A DNA stretch of 64,000 nt from the NCBI RefSeq assembly GCF_021726475.1, contig NZ_JAKJRU010000001.1, forward strand, positions 496,001 through 560,000. The letters run 5' to 3'. This DNA is from Pseudomonas oligotrophica. Lineage in GTDB: Bacteria; Pseudomonadota; Gammaproteobacteria; Pseudomonadales; Pseudomonadaceae. The notes below the pieces were generated by a model. That model was not told where the DNA came from. It saw only the letters and a list, made by a program, of their open reading frames with translations, and made no database searches. A program made the translations under genes and the position numbers. Positions 11,559 through 19,737 of the stretch are shown one piece after another. Within the stretch, counting starts at the first letter, position 1, and the number at the start of each line of letters is the position of its first letter.

Positions 11559-11576
11559 GCCAGCAGGTGCCCTCGG

Positions 11577-11593
11577 GGTGCGCCGCGCGCACC
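11577..11593. repeat. Inverted repeat between two convergent genes
   Basis: GGTGCGC-CGC-GCGCACC is a perfect 7-bp inverted repeat in the 84-base gap between the L,D-transpeptidase and the convergent ATPase gene. There is no T-run, so it is at most a weak terminator; it may also be a degenerate REP-like unit. Confidence 0.4.
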
Positions 11594-11642
11594 GTCAATT
11601 CTTCATGTGGCCATCGGTGCGTCGGGTGCAGCCTGCGCGGGG

Positions 11643-13427
11643 CTACTTCTGTTCGCTCTGCGGCGTCACCCGCAGCACTTCGTCGAGGGTGGTCAGCCCG
11701 GCGGCGACCTTTTGCGCGCCGGACAGCCGCAGGCTGCGCATGCCGTCCTTGAACGCGGCGCGGCGCAGGGCGACGAGGTCGGTGTCGGCGGTGATCAAGG
11801 GCTTGATGGCGTCGTTGACCAGCATGATCTCGTAGACCCCGGCGCGCCCGCGGTAGCCGGTGTCGCGGCATTCCAGGCAGCCGACCGCCTGTTGCGCAGC
11901 GCCTGGCAGCGGGGCGTTCCACGGCTTGGTCAGCGCGGCCCAGTCATCGGCGTCCAGTTGCATCGGCGCCTTGCAGTGCGGGCACAGCGTGCGCACCAGG
12001 CGCTGGGCCATCACGCCGAGCACGGTGGCCTTGATCAGGTAGTGCGGCACACCCAGTTCGAGCAGACGGGTCACGGCGCTGGGCGCATCGTTGGTGTGCA
12101 GGGTGGAGAGCACTAGGTGGCCGGTCAGCGCGGCCTGGATGGCCATCTCCGCGGTTTCCAGGTCGCGGATCTCGCCGACCATGATGATGTCCGGGTCCTG
12201 GCGCATCAATGCGCGCACGCCGCTGGCGAAGGTCAGCTCGATGTTGTGCTGCACCTGCATCTGGTTGAAGGCGCCCTCGATCATCTCGATCGGGTCCTCG
12301 ATGGTGCAGACGTTCACCTCGGGCGTGGCCAGTTGCTTGAGCGTGGTGTAGAGCGTGGTGGTCTTGCCCGAGCCGGTCGGCCCGGTGACCAGGATGATGC
12401 CGTTGGGCTGGCACGTCATGCTCTGCCAGCGGCGCAGGTCGTCCGGCGAGAAGCCCAACTGGTCGAAGCTTTTCAGCAGCACTTCGGGGTCGAAGATGCG
12501 CATCACCATCTTCTCGCCGAAGGCGGTCGGCAGGGTCGACAGGCGCAGCTCCACCTCGTTGCCCTCGGGGGTGCGGGTCTTCACCCGGCCATCCTGCGGC
12601 TTGCGCTTCTCGGCCACGTTCATCCGCCCGAGCGACTTCAGCCGGCTGACCACCGCCATCGTTACCTGCGGCGGCAACTGGTAGACGTTGTGCAGCACGC
12701 CGTCGATGCGAAAGCGCACCGTGCCCTGCTCGCGGCGCGGCTCGATGTGGATGTCGCTGGCGCGTTGCTGGAAGGCGTACTGGAACAGCCAGTCGACGAT
12801 GTTGACGATGTGCGAGTCGTTGGCATCGGGCTCCTGGTCGCTGGCGCCGAGGTTGAGCAGCTGCTCGAAGTTGCCGACGCCGCTGATCTTCTGGTCCGCG
12901 CTGCTGGCGCCGCTGACCGACTTGGCCAGGCGGTAGAACTCGACGGTGAAGCGCTGGATATCGACCGGATTGGCCACCACGCGCCTGATCGAGCGCTTGA
13001 GCACGTGGGTGAGGTTGGCTTCCCAGGCGTGCACGAAGGGCTGGGCGCTGGCGATGGTGACCGCACCGGGCTCCAGGGCGACGGCGAGGATGCCGTGGCG
13101 CTGGGCGAAGGCATAGGACATCAGCGGGGTGACCGCGGCGACGTCGATCTTCAGCGGGTCGATGCGCAGGTAGGGCTGGCCGGCGTGCTCGGCCAGCCAC
13201 TGGGTCAGGCTTTCCAGGTCGAGCTTGCGCCCGGGGCGGCGCAGGTCGTCGAGCTGCTGGGCGGCGAGGAATTCCAGCGGATGCTGCTGGTTGTTCACCG
13301 CGCTGCGGCGCACCGCCAGGCACTGCTCGGCGTTGTCCTGGCTGAGGTGGCCCTGGGCGACCAGTTCGCGCAGCAGGTCGTTGAGGTCGAGGGGACGGTC
13401 CTGGGCGGGCGTGGTCATGGCGGTCAT
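11643..13427 (-). CDS. Orphan PilB/GspE family secretion or pilus ATPase
   Basis: A 594-residue hexameric ATPase of the type II secretion / type IV pilus assembly class. The N-terminal regulatory domain (about 15-180) is followed by the motor domain with Walker A GPTGSGKTTT, the Asp box around SDIHIEP, Walker B DPDIIMVGEIRD, the His box LSTLHTNDAPSAV and a four-cysteine zinc motif (CPHC and CLEC) in the C-terminal third. The ATG at 13427 is chosen for its GAGG ribosome site 6 bases upstream. No pilin, secretin or platform gene is nearby, so it is an orphan and its machine cannot be named. Confidence 0.9.
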   Translation of the reverse strand: MTAMTTPAQDRPLDLNDLLRELVAQGHLSQDNAEQCLAVRRSAVNNQQHPLEFLAAQQLDDLRRPGRKLDLESLTQWLAEHAGQPYLRIDPLKIDVAAVTPLMSYAFAQRHGILAVALEPGAVTIASAQPFVHAWEANLTHVLKRSIRRVVANPVDIQRFTVEFYRLAKSVSGASSADQKISGVGNFEQLLNLGASDQEPDANDSHIVNIVDWLFQYAFQQRASDIHIEPRREQGTVRFRIDGVLHNVYQLPPQVTMAVVSRLKSLGRMNVAEKRKPQDGRVKTRTPEGNEVELRLSTLPTAFGEKMVMRIFDPEVLLKSFDQLGFSPDDLRRWQSMTCQPNGIILVTGPTGSGKTTTLYTTLKQLATPEVNVCTIEDPIEMIEGAFNQMQVQHNIELTFASGVRALMRQDPDIIMVGEIRDLETAEMAIQAALTGHLVLSTLHTNDAPSAVTRLLELGVPHYLIKATVLGVMAQRLVRTLCPHCKAPMQLDADDWAALTKPWNAPLPGAAQQAVGCLECRDTGYRGRAGVYEIMLVNDAIKPLITADTDLVALRRAAFKDGMRSLRLSGAQKVAAGLTTLDEVLRVTPQSEQK

Positions 13428-13606
13428 CGGGATCCTCGGGCGAACGGCTGGCGCGGAGGGCCAGCATGCCGGGAAAGCCTCGGCCTGTCGCCGGGGTGGG
13501 TCATGTTTCCGATGGTTGCCGGATGCGGGCGGCCGTGGTTCGGCAACAGGCTGCGCCCTGCGTCCCGCAGCGCGTTGTGCGGGCGGGGCGAGGGTGCCCA
13601 CGCGGC

Positions 13607-13632
13607 GCCTACGGAGTGGGTTATCCGTAGGC
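13607..13632. repeat. Inverted repeat downstream of the CYTH-CHAD gene
   Basis: GCCTACGGA / TCCGTAGGC, 9 perfect pairs with an 8-base loop, lies 15 bases past the stop of the minus-strand gene at 13648. It has no T-run. It could be a weak terminator or a dispersed Pseudomonas intergenic repeat. The rest of 13428-13647 shows nothing recognisable. Confidence 0.5.
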
Positions 13633-13647
13633 GGCGCCCTGTGCGGC

Positions 13648-15009
13648 TTACTTCAGTGCCTTCCAGGCCTTGAGCATCCACACGGTCTGCACCTGCGCGG
13701 CGCGTGCCTGCAGGCTGTCCTCGTCGTTGGCGCTGCGGGCCAGCTCGGCCAGCTTGTGCAGCTCGCCGTACAGGCGGTCGGCCTCGGGAACGTCCAGCAC
13801 GCCGCGGGCCAGGCGCAGCCAGGCGCACATGCGTTCGAGTCGCGGCAGCTGCTCGGGCAGGTCGTAGGGCTGGTTCTGGTAGCGCTCCAGCGGCAGGGCG
13901 GCGATCTCCTCGTTGAGCAGGCGGGCCAGCCAGCGGCCGACCGGCGCCTGCCCGGCACGCTGGCCGCGCTCGTTGCGCTTTTCGGTCCAGGCGCGGCGCA
14001 GCAGCCATAGCGAGGCCTTGAGCGAGAACAGGCCCCAGCGGGTCTGGCCGAGCTCGGCGGCGAACAGCTGCGGCGCTGCCTGGCGTGCTTGCTCGTCGTG
14101 CAGGCCGGCCTCGATGCGCGGCCGCCAGTCGCCGATCAGCGCATCGAGCAGCTCGCGCAGCTCACGGCTGCTGGCGCGTGGCGCGGCCTGGCCGAGGCTG
14201 GCAAGCAGGGCGCGCAGGCCGCTCAGCTGCTCGAGCCAGTCGACCAGCAGGCGCCAGTGGCCACTGTAGCGGTACTGCTCGGCCAGCCGCCCGCTGTTGC
14301 CCAGCAGGTGCCAGGCCAGCGCCGGGATCGCCTCGTCCAGCGGCATGTCGGCCGTGAGTGCCGGGGCCGGCAGCTGCACCTGGTAGTGCGCCGGGTCGTG
14401 CAGGCGGTAGCCGCGCTCGGCCTTGCTGATGTCGCAGGGCATCAGCGGCAGCTCGGTGGCCAGTTCGATGGCCAGTTCCAGCAGGGCGGTCGGCTCGCCC
14501 TGGCGCAGTTCGAGCTCCAGTTCGCTGATCGGCTCGGCCTGCTTGCCGGCGAGCACCTGGCCCTGGTCCAGCGCGGCCTCGATGGCGACCTTCTGCTTGC
14601 CGCGGCCCCAGGCGATGTCAGCCTTCTCGCGGACGAAGTCGGTGGTGAAGATCGGCTTCAGGGTCTTCTTGTCCAGCCCGGCCAGGCTCGCCGGCCAGCA
14701 GTCGTCGGTGAGCTTCTTCGGGTCGAGCTTGGGCTTGTCCAGGTACCAGTCCCACTCGTTGCGCTCGGACAACCCGGCCACGCTCTGCCCGCGGCTCTTG
14801 AGGGTCTGGATGTACTGCTCGCCGTCGCGGCGCAGGCGCAGGGCGACGCGCGCGCGTGCCAGGTCGTGGTCGGCGCTGTCGAAATACTGGTTGAACAGCT
14901 CGTGGCGCTGCCAGCCGCTCTTGTTGCGCTTCTTCAGCAGCGGGTGCTCGCGCAGCGCCAGGAGGGTCTCGCGGCTGGCGCGCAGCTTGATTTCGGTTTC
15001 TTTCTGCAT
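13648..15009 (-). CDS. CYTH and CHAD domain protein, probable inorganic triphosphatase
   Basis: A 453-residue cytosolic protein with an N-terminal CYTH domain (about 1-205) and a C-terminal CHAD domain (about 220-450), the layout of E. coli YgiF. The metal-binding ExExK signature is present at residues 4-8 (ETEIK), and the tunnel strands rich in Arg, Lys and Glu are visible (ALRLRRDG; IEAALDQG; ELELELRQG). YgiF hydrolyses tripolyphosphate; CHAD domains bind polyphosphate. It is divergent from the PhoU-like/Pit pair, which fits a role in phosphate or polyphosphate handling. Its own promoter lies in the 111-base gap. Confidence 0.9.
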   Translation of the reverse strand: MQKETEIKLRASRETLLALREHPLLKKRNKSGWQRHELFNQYFDSADHDLARARVALRLRRDGEQYIQTLKSRGQSVAGLSERNEWDWYLDKPKLDPKKLTDDCWPASLAGLDKKTLKPIFTTDFVREKADIAWGRGKQKVAIEAALDQGQVLAGKQAEPISELELELRQGEPTALLELAIELATELPLMPCDISKAERGYRLHDPAHYQVQLPAPALTADMPLDEAIPALAWHLLGNSGRLAEQYRYSGHWRLLVDWLEQLSGLRALLASLGQAAPRASSRELRELLDALIGDWRPRIEAGLHDEQARQAAPQLFAAELGQTRWGLFSLKASLWLLRRAWTEKRNERGQRAGQAPVGRWLARLLNEEIAALPLERYQNQPYDLPEQLPRLERMCAWLRLARGVLDVPEADRLYGELHKLAELARSANDEDSLQARAAQVQTVWMLKAWKALK

Positions 15010-15083
15010 GATGCCGACGGGTGCCTATAGTGTGAGTTGTTTCAGCTTTCTTACACGCGGTGGCGGGTGTCCGGGCGCGTCCG

Positions 15084-15089
15084 TATACT
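15084..15089 (+). promoter_or_regulatory. Possible -10 element of the PhoU-like/pit operon
   Basis: TATACT lies 31 bases before the ATG at 15121. No good -35 hexamer stands at 16-18 bases upstream, and no convincing Pho box was found, so only the -10 is supported. Confidence 0.35.
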
Positions 15090-15120
15090 TGCCGCCTCTT
15101 TGAAACCGGGGCCCTACCCT

Positions 15121-15798
15121 ATGCCAGTCAATCCCTTCGTCAGTCTGTTCGGTCGCTCGCCCATCGGCCCGATGCAGCAGCACATGGCCAAATCCCACGA
15201 GTGTGCCGCCAACCTGGTGCCGCTGTTCCAGGCGGTGATGGTCGAGGACTGGGAGCGCGTCGAGCAGATCCAGAAAGAGATGGCCCAGCTGGAAAACGAG
15301 GCCGACAAGCTCAAGAAGAGCGTTCGCCAGCACCTGCCGAAAAGCCTGTTCCTCCCGGTTCCGCGCTCCGATCTGCTGGACCTGCTGAGTGTACAGGACA
15401 AAATTGCCAATCGCGCCAAGGACATCGCCGGCCTGATCCTGGGCCGCTGCATGAAGGTCCCGCAGGACCTGCAGCCACAGATGCTCGCCTACGTGCAGCG
15501 CAGCGTCGACGCCAGCGCCCAGGCGCTGAAGGCGCTCAAGGAACTGGATTCGCTGCTCGAGACCGGCTTCAGCGGCCGCGAGGCGACGCTGGTCGAGAAA
15601 ATGGTCGAGGAGCTCGAGGAGATCGAGCGTGACACCGACCGCATGCAGGTCACGGTACGCCGCAGCCTGTACAAGCTGGAAAAGGACCTTCCGCCGGTGG
15701 ACGTGATCTTCCTCTACAAGATCATCGAATGGATTGGCGACGTGGCCGACCGGGCCGAGCGAGTCGGCAACCGACTGGAACAACTGCTGGCGCGCTAG
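15121..15798 (+). CDS. TIGR00153 / PhoU-like (DUF47) phosphate transport accessory protein
   Basis: A 225-residue all-helical protein of the DUF47/PhoU-like family that typically stands before Pit transporters and is thought to modulate them. Visible features are the repeated acidic-basic helices (QKEMAQLENEADKLKKS; EELEEIERDTDRMQ) that in PhoU-fold proteins hold metal clusters. The ATG at 15121 matches the family start MPVNPFVSLFGRSP. It is followed after 38 bases by the Pit gene, with which it forms an operon. Confidence 0.9.
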   Translation: MPVNPFVSLFGRSPIGPMQQHMAKSHECAANLVPLFQAVMVEDWERVEQIQKEMAQLENEADKLKKSVRQHLPKSLFLPVPRSDLLDLLSVQDKIANRAKDIAGLILGRCMKVPQDLQPQMLAYVQRSVDASAQALKALKELDSLLETGFSGREATLVEKMVEELEEIERDTDRMQVTVRRSLYKLEKDLPPVDVIFLYKIIEWIGDVADRAERVGNRLEQLLAR

Positions 15799-15836
15799 GC
15801 GCCAGCGTCCTTTCTGGGTTCAACAGGTAAACCTCT

Positions 15837-17102
15837 ATGTCTTTCATCTCGGATTACGGCCTCGTACTCCTCGTGCTCGCCTGCGCGTTCGGCTTCTTCA
15901 TGGCCTGGGGCGTGGGCGCCAACGACGTGGCCAACGCCATGGGCACCTCGGTCGGCTCGCGCGCGCTGACCATCAAGCAGGCGATCTTCATCGCCATGAT
16001 CTTCGAGTTCTGCGGCGCCTACCTGGCCGGTGGCGAGGTGACCGAAACCATCAAGAACGGCATCGTCGACGCCCAGGTGATCGCCCCGGACCTGATGGTG
16101 CTGGGCATGATGTCGGCGCTGCTGGCGGCCGGCACCTGGCTGCTGATCGCCACGCTCAAGGGCTGGCCGGTTTCCACCACCCACTCGATCGTCGGCGCGG
16201 TGATCGGCTTCGCCGCGGTCGGCGTGTCGCTCGACGCGGTGCACTGGGAGGCCATCGGGCCGATCGTCGCCAGCTGGGTGGTCACGCCGATGCTCTCGGG
16301 CGTGGTCGCCTTCGGCCTGTTCGTCAGCGTGCAGAAGCTGATCATCAACACCGACCACCCGTTCGAGAACGCCAAGCGCTTCGTCCCGCTGTACATGTTC
16401 CTCACTGGCTTCATGGTCGCGCTGATGACCGTTACCAAGGGCCTCAAGCACGTCGGCCTGCACCTGAGCGGCCAGCAGGGCATGCTCATCGCGCTGGCCA
16501 TCGGCGTGCTGGTGGCGCTGCTCGGCGTCGCGCTGCTCAGCCGCATCAAGCTGGACCTGGAAGCCGACAAGGCCTTCCACTTCGCCAGCGTGGAGAAGGT
16601 CTTCGCCGTGCTGATGATCTTCACCGCCTGCTCCATGGCCTTCGCCCACGGCGCCAATGACGTGGCCAACGCGGTCGGCCCGCTGGCGGCGATCGTCGGC
16701 GTGATCCAGTCCGAAGGCGCGGCCGAGATTGCCGCCAAGTCCGCCGTGCCGGGCTGGGTGCTGCTGCTCGGCGCGATCGGCATCGTCATCGGCCTGGCCA
16801 CCTACGGCTACAAGGTGATCGCCACCATCGGCAAGGAAATCACCGAGCTGACGCCCAGCCGCGGCTTCGCCGCCGAGCTGGCCACCGCGACCACCGTGGT
16901 CGGCGCCTCGGCCATCGGCCTGCCGGTCTCGACCACCCACACCCTGGTCGGCGCGGTGCTCGGCATCGGCATCGCCCGCGGGATCGGTGCGTTGAACCTG
17001 GGCGTGGTCGGCTCGATCTTCATGTCCTGGCTGATCACCCTGCCGGCCGGTGCCTTCCTCGCGATCGTCTTCTTCACCGTGCTCAAGTTCATCTTCACCT
17101 GA
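15837..17102 (+). CDS. pitA: Inorganic phosphate transporter, PiT family
   Basis: A 421-residue membrane protein with about ten to eleven helices. The two PiT repeats are clear: GANDVANAMGTSVGSRALT near residues 25-43 and GANDVANAVGPLAAIVGV near 271-288, each followed by a repeat of PVSTTHS or PVSTTHT. Such proteins import phosphate, or metal-phosphate, with protons and act as the low-affinity system. Its partner upstream is the PhoU-like protein, and a terminator closes the operon. The family is certain; cation specificity is not. Confidence 0.95.
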   Translation: MSFISDYGLVLLVLACAFGFFMAWGVGANDVANAMGTSVGSRALTIKQAIFIAMIFEFCGAYLAGGEVTETIKNGIVDAQVIAPDLMVLGMMSALLAAGTWLLIATLKGWPVSTTHSIVGAVIGFAAVGVSLDAVHWEAIGPIVASWVVTPMLSGVVAFGLFVSVQKLIINTDHPFENAKRFVPLYMFLTGFMVALMTVTKGLKHVGLHLSGQQGMLIALAIGVLVALLGVALLSRIKLDLEADKAFHFASVEKVFAVLMIFTACSMAFAHGANDVANAVGPLAAIVGVIQSEGAAEIAAKSAVPGWVLLLGAIGIVIGLATYGYKVIATIGKEITELTPSRGFAAELATATTVVGASAIGLPVSTTHTLVGAVLGIGIARGIGALNLGVVGSIFMSWLITLPAGAFLAIVFFTVLKFIFT

Positions 17103-17118
17103 GCGGCGGTGTTGCCGG

Positions 17119-17151
17119 CAGCGCCCCGTTCTGACGGGGCGCTGTCGTTTT
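17119..17151 (+). terminator. Rho-independent terminator of the pit operon
   Basis: Perfect 11-bp arms CAGCGCCCCGT / ACGGGGCGCTG with a loop of 4 are followed by TCGTTTT, 17 bases after the pitA stop. Confidence 0.88.
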
Positions 17152-17215
17152 CGGCGGCCGTCGCGGCGCGTTTCGTGCTTCACTGAAACACCGAACCGCG
17201 AGGAGGTGATCGTCG

Positions 17216-18373
17216 GTGGCCATTCCCGATCTCAAGCAACAGTTCGCCGCCCTGGTCGCGGCGCCCTCGGTGAGCTGCACGCAGCCGCACTGGGACCAGA
17301 CCAACCGGCCGGTGATCGAGCTGCTTGCCGCCTGGCTCGGCGACCTCGGTTTCGCCTGCGAGACCCAGGAGGTCGCGCCCGGCAAGTTCAACCTGCTGGC
17401 CAGCTACGGCAGCGGCCCCGGCGGCCTGGTGCTGGCCGGGCACAGCGACACCGTGCCCTACGACGCCGGCCTGTGGAACAGCGATCCGCTGCGGCTGCGC
17501 GAGGCGGACGACCGCTGGTACGGCCTGGGCAGCTGCGACATGAAGGGCTTCTTCGCCCTGGCCATCGAGGCGGCGCGCACGCTGCTCGACCAACCGTTCC
17601 GCCAGCCGCTGCTGATCCTCGCCACCTGCGACGAGGAAAGCTCGATGTCCGGCGCCCGTGCGCTGGCTGCCGCCGGCCGGCCATTGGGGCGCGCCGCGGT
17701 GATCGGCGAGCCCACCGGCCTGCGCCCCGTGCGCCTGCACAAGGGCATCATGATGGAGCGCCTGGACATCCTCGGGCAGAGCGGCCACTCCTCCAACCCG
17801 GCCTACGGCCACAGCGCGCTGGAGGCGATGCACGCCGCGCTCGGCGAGCTGCTCGCCCTGCGCGGGCAGTGGCAGCGCGAATACGCCAATCCGCTGTTCG
17901 ACGTGCCGACGCCGACGCTCAACCTCGGCTGCATCCACGGCGGCGACAACCCCAACCGCATCTGCGGCCAGTGTGCCCTGGAGTTCGACCTGCGCCCGCT
18001 GCCGGGAATGGACGCCGAAGGCCTGCGCGCGGCGATCCGCCAGCGCCTGGCGCCAGTGGCCGAGCGGCACCAGGTGAAGCTCGAGCTGGGGCCGATCTTC
18101 CCCAGCGTGCCGGCCTTCGAGCAGGCGGCCGACAGCGAGCTGGTGCGCCTGGCCGAACGCCTGACCGGGCACCGCGCCGAGGCGGTGGCGTTCGCCACCG
18201 AAGCGCCTTATCTTCAGCAGCTCGGCTGCCAGACCCTGGTGCTCGGCCCCGGCGATATCGCCTGCGCGCACCAGCCCGATGAATACCTGGAGCTGGCGCG
18301 CATCGAGCCGACCCTCGGCCTGCTGCGCAAGCTGATCCAACACTACTGCCTGCGCCCGGCGACCAGCTCCTGA
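17216..18373 (+). CDS. argE: Acetylornithine deacetylase
   Basis: A 385-residue M20-family metallohydrolase that removes the acetyl group from N-acetylornithine in arginine synthesis, in the cytosol. Metal ligands are visible: H76 and D78 in GHSDTVP, D108 in GSCDMKG, and the catalytic pair E140-E141 in CDEESS. Length is normal for ArgE. The start is GTG at 17216, supported by AGGAGG 9 bases upstream. It stands 29 bases before argA, so the two arginine genes are probably co-transcribed, with argE acting late and argA first in the pathway. DapE or carboxypeptidase G2 are less likely given the context. Confidence 0.92.
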   Translation: MAIPDLKQQFAALVAAPSVSCTQPHWDQTNRPVIELLAAWLGDLGFACETQEVAPGKFNLLASYGSGPGGLVLAGHSDTVPYDAGLWNSDPLRLREADDRWYGLGSCDMKGFFALAIEAARTLLDQPFRQPLLILATCDEESSMSGARALAAAGRPLGRAAVIGEPTGLRPVRLHKGIMMERLDILGQSGHSSNPAYGHSALEAMHAALGELLALRGQWQREYANPLFDVPTPTLNLGCIHGGDNPNRICGQCALEFDLRPLPGMDAEGLRAAIRQRLAPVAERHQVKLELGPIFPSVPAFEQAADSELVRLAERLTGHRAEAVAFATEAPYLQQLGCQTLVLGPGDIACAHQPDEYLELARIEPTLGLLRKLIQHYCLRPATSS

Positions 18374-18402
18374 GCGCGGTGCGACAGCCCACGGATTCCT
18401 GC

Positions 18403-19701
18403 ATGCACGACTACGTCACCTGGCTTCGCGACTCCTCGCCCTACATCAATTCGCATCGCGAACGCACCTTCGTGGTGATGCTGCCCGGCGATGGCGTCGC
18501 GCACCCGAACTTCGCCAACATCGTCCACGACCTGGTCTTGCTGCACAGCCTTGGCGTGCGCCTGGTGCTGGTGTTCGGCTCGCGTCCGCAGATCGAGGCG
18601 CGCCTGGCGGCGCGGGGCATCGAGGCGCACTTTCACCGCGACCTGCGCATCACCGACGCGCAGACGCTCGAATGCGTGATCGACGCGGTCGGGCAGATGC
18701 GCATCGCCCTGGAGGCGCGGCTGTCGATGGACATGGCCGCCTCGCCGATGCAGGGCGCGCGGCTGCGCGTGGCCAGCGGCAACTTCGTCACCGCGCGGCC
18801 GATCGGCGTGCTCGACGGCGTCGACCTGCACCACACCGGCGAGGTGCGGCGCATCGACCGCAAGGGCATCGGCCGGCTGCTGGACGAGCGCACCATCGTG
18901 CTGCTCTCGCCGCTGGGCTACTCCCCCACCGGAGAGATCTTCAACCTGGCGTGCGAGGACGTCGCCACCCGCGCCGCCATCGATCTGCAGGCCGACAAAC
19001 TGGTGCTCTACGGCGCCGAGACCGGCCTGCTCGACGAAAGCGGCAAGCTGGTGCGCGAGCTGCGCCCGCAGCAGATCCCGGCCTACGTCGAGCGCCTCGG
19101 CAGCCAGTACCAGGCCGAGCTGCTGGATGCGGCGGCCCAGGCCTGTCGCGGCGGCGTGCGGCGCAGCCACGTGGTCAGCTACGTCGACGACGGGGCGCTG
19201 CTCAACGAGCTGTTCACCCGCGACGGCGCCGGCACCCTGGTGACCCAGGAGCAGTTCGAGCAGCTGCGCGAGGCGACCATCGAGGACGTCGGCGGCCTGA
19301 TCGACCTGATCACCCCGCTGGAGGAGCAGGGCATCCTCGTGCGCCGCTCGCGCGAGGTGCTCGAGCGCGAGGTCGAGCAGTTCAGCATCGTCGAGCGCGA
19401 CGGGCTGATCATCGCCTGCGCGGCGCTCTATCCGATCGCCGACTCGGACGCCGGCGAGCTGGCCTGCCTGGCGGTCAACCCCGAATACCGCCATGGCGGG
19501 CGCGGCGACGAACTGCTCGAGCGCATCGAGGAGCGCGCGCGCAGCCTGGGGCTGAAGAAGCTCATCGTGCTCACCACGCGCACCGCACACTGGTTCCGCG
19601 AGCGCGGCTTCGAGCCGATCGGCGTCGAGCGGCTGCCGGCGGCACGGGCGTCGCTGTACAACTTCCAACGCAATTCGAAGATCTTCGAAAAGGCGCTCTG
19701 A
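18403..19701 (+). CDS. argA: N-acetylglutamate synthase
   Basis: A 432-residue enzyme catalysing the first step of arginine synthesis from glutamate and acetyl-CoA. The N-terminal amino-acid-kinase-like domain (1-280) provides arginine feedback binding, and the C-terminal GNAT acetyltransferase domain (about 290-432) carries the acetyl-CoA loop (NPEYRHGGRGDELL). The ATG at 18403 is chosen over an upstream GTG because MHDYVTWLR is the conserved ArgA start and gives the usual length. It follows argE by 29 bases and ends 36 bases from the convergent gshA. Confidence 0.95.
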   Translation: MHDYVTWLRDSSPYINSHRERTFVVMLPGDGVAHPNFANIVHDLVLLHSLGVRLVLVFGSRPQIEARLAARGIEAHFHRDLRITDAQTLECVIDAVGQMRIALEARLSMDMAASPMQGARLRVASGNFVTARPIGVLDGVDLHHTGEVRRIDRKGIGRLLDERTIVLLSPLGYSPTGEIFNLACEDVATRAAIDLQADKLVLYGAETGLLDESGKLVRELRPQQIPAYVERLGSQYQAELLDAAAQACRGGVRRSHVVSYVDDGALLNELFTRDGAGTLVTQEQFEQLREATIEDVGGLIDLITPLEEQGILVRRSREVLEREVEQFSIVERDGLIIACAALYPIADSDAGELACLAVNPEYRHGGRGDELLERIEERARSLGLKKLIVLTTRTAHWFRERGFEPIGVERLPAARASLYNFQRNSKIFEKAL

Positions 19702-19708
19702 GGCGCCG

Positions 19709-19729
19709 GCGGCGGGCAGCGCCCGCCGC
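19709..19729. terminator. Hairpin between convergent argA and gshA
   Basis: GCGGCGGGC / GCCCGCCGC, a perfect 9-bp stem with a 3-base loop, sits in the 36-base gap. It lacks a T-run on either strand, so it is a possible bidirectional stop or mRNA-end stabiliser. Confidence 0.5.
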
Positions 19730-19737
19730 AGACAAGA

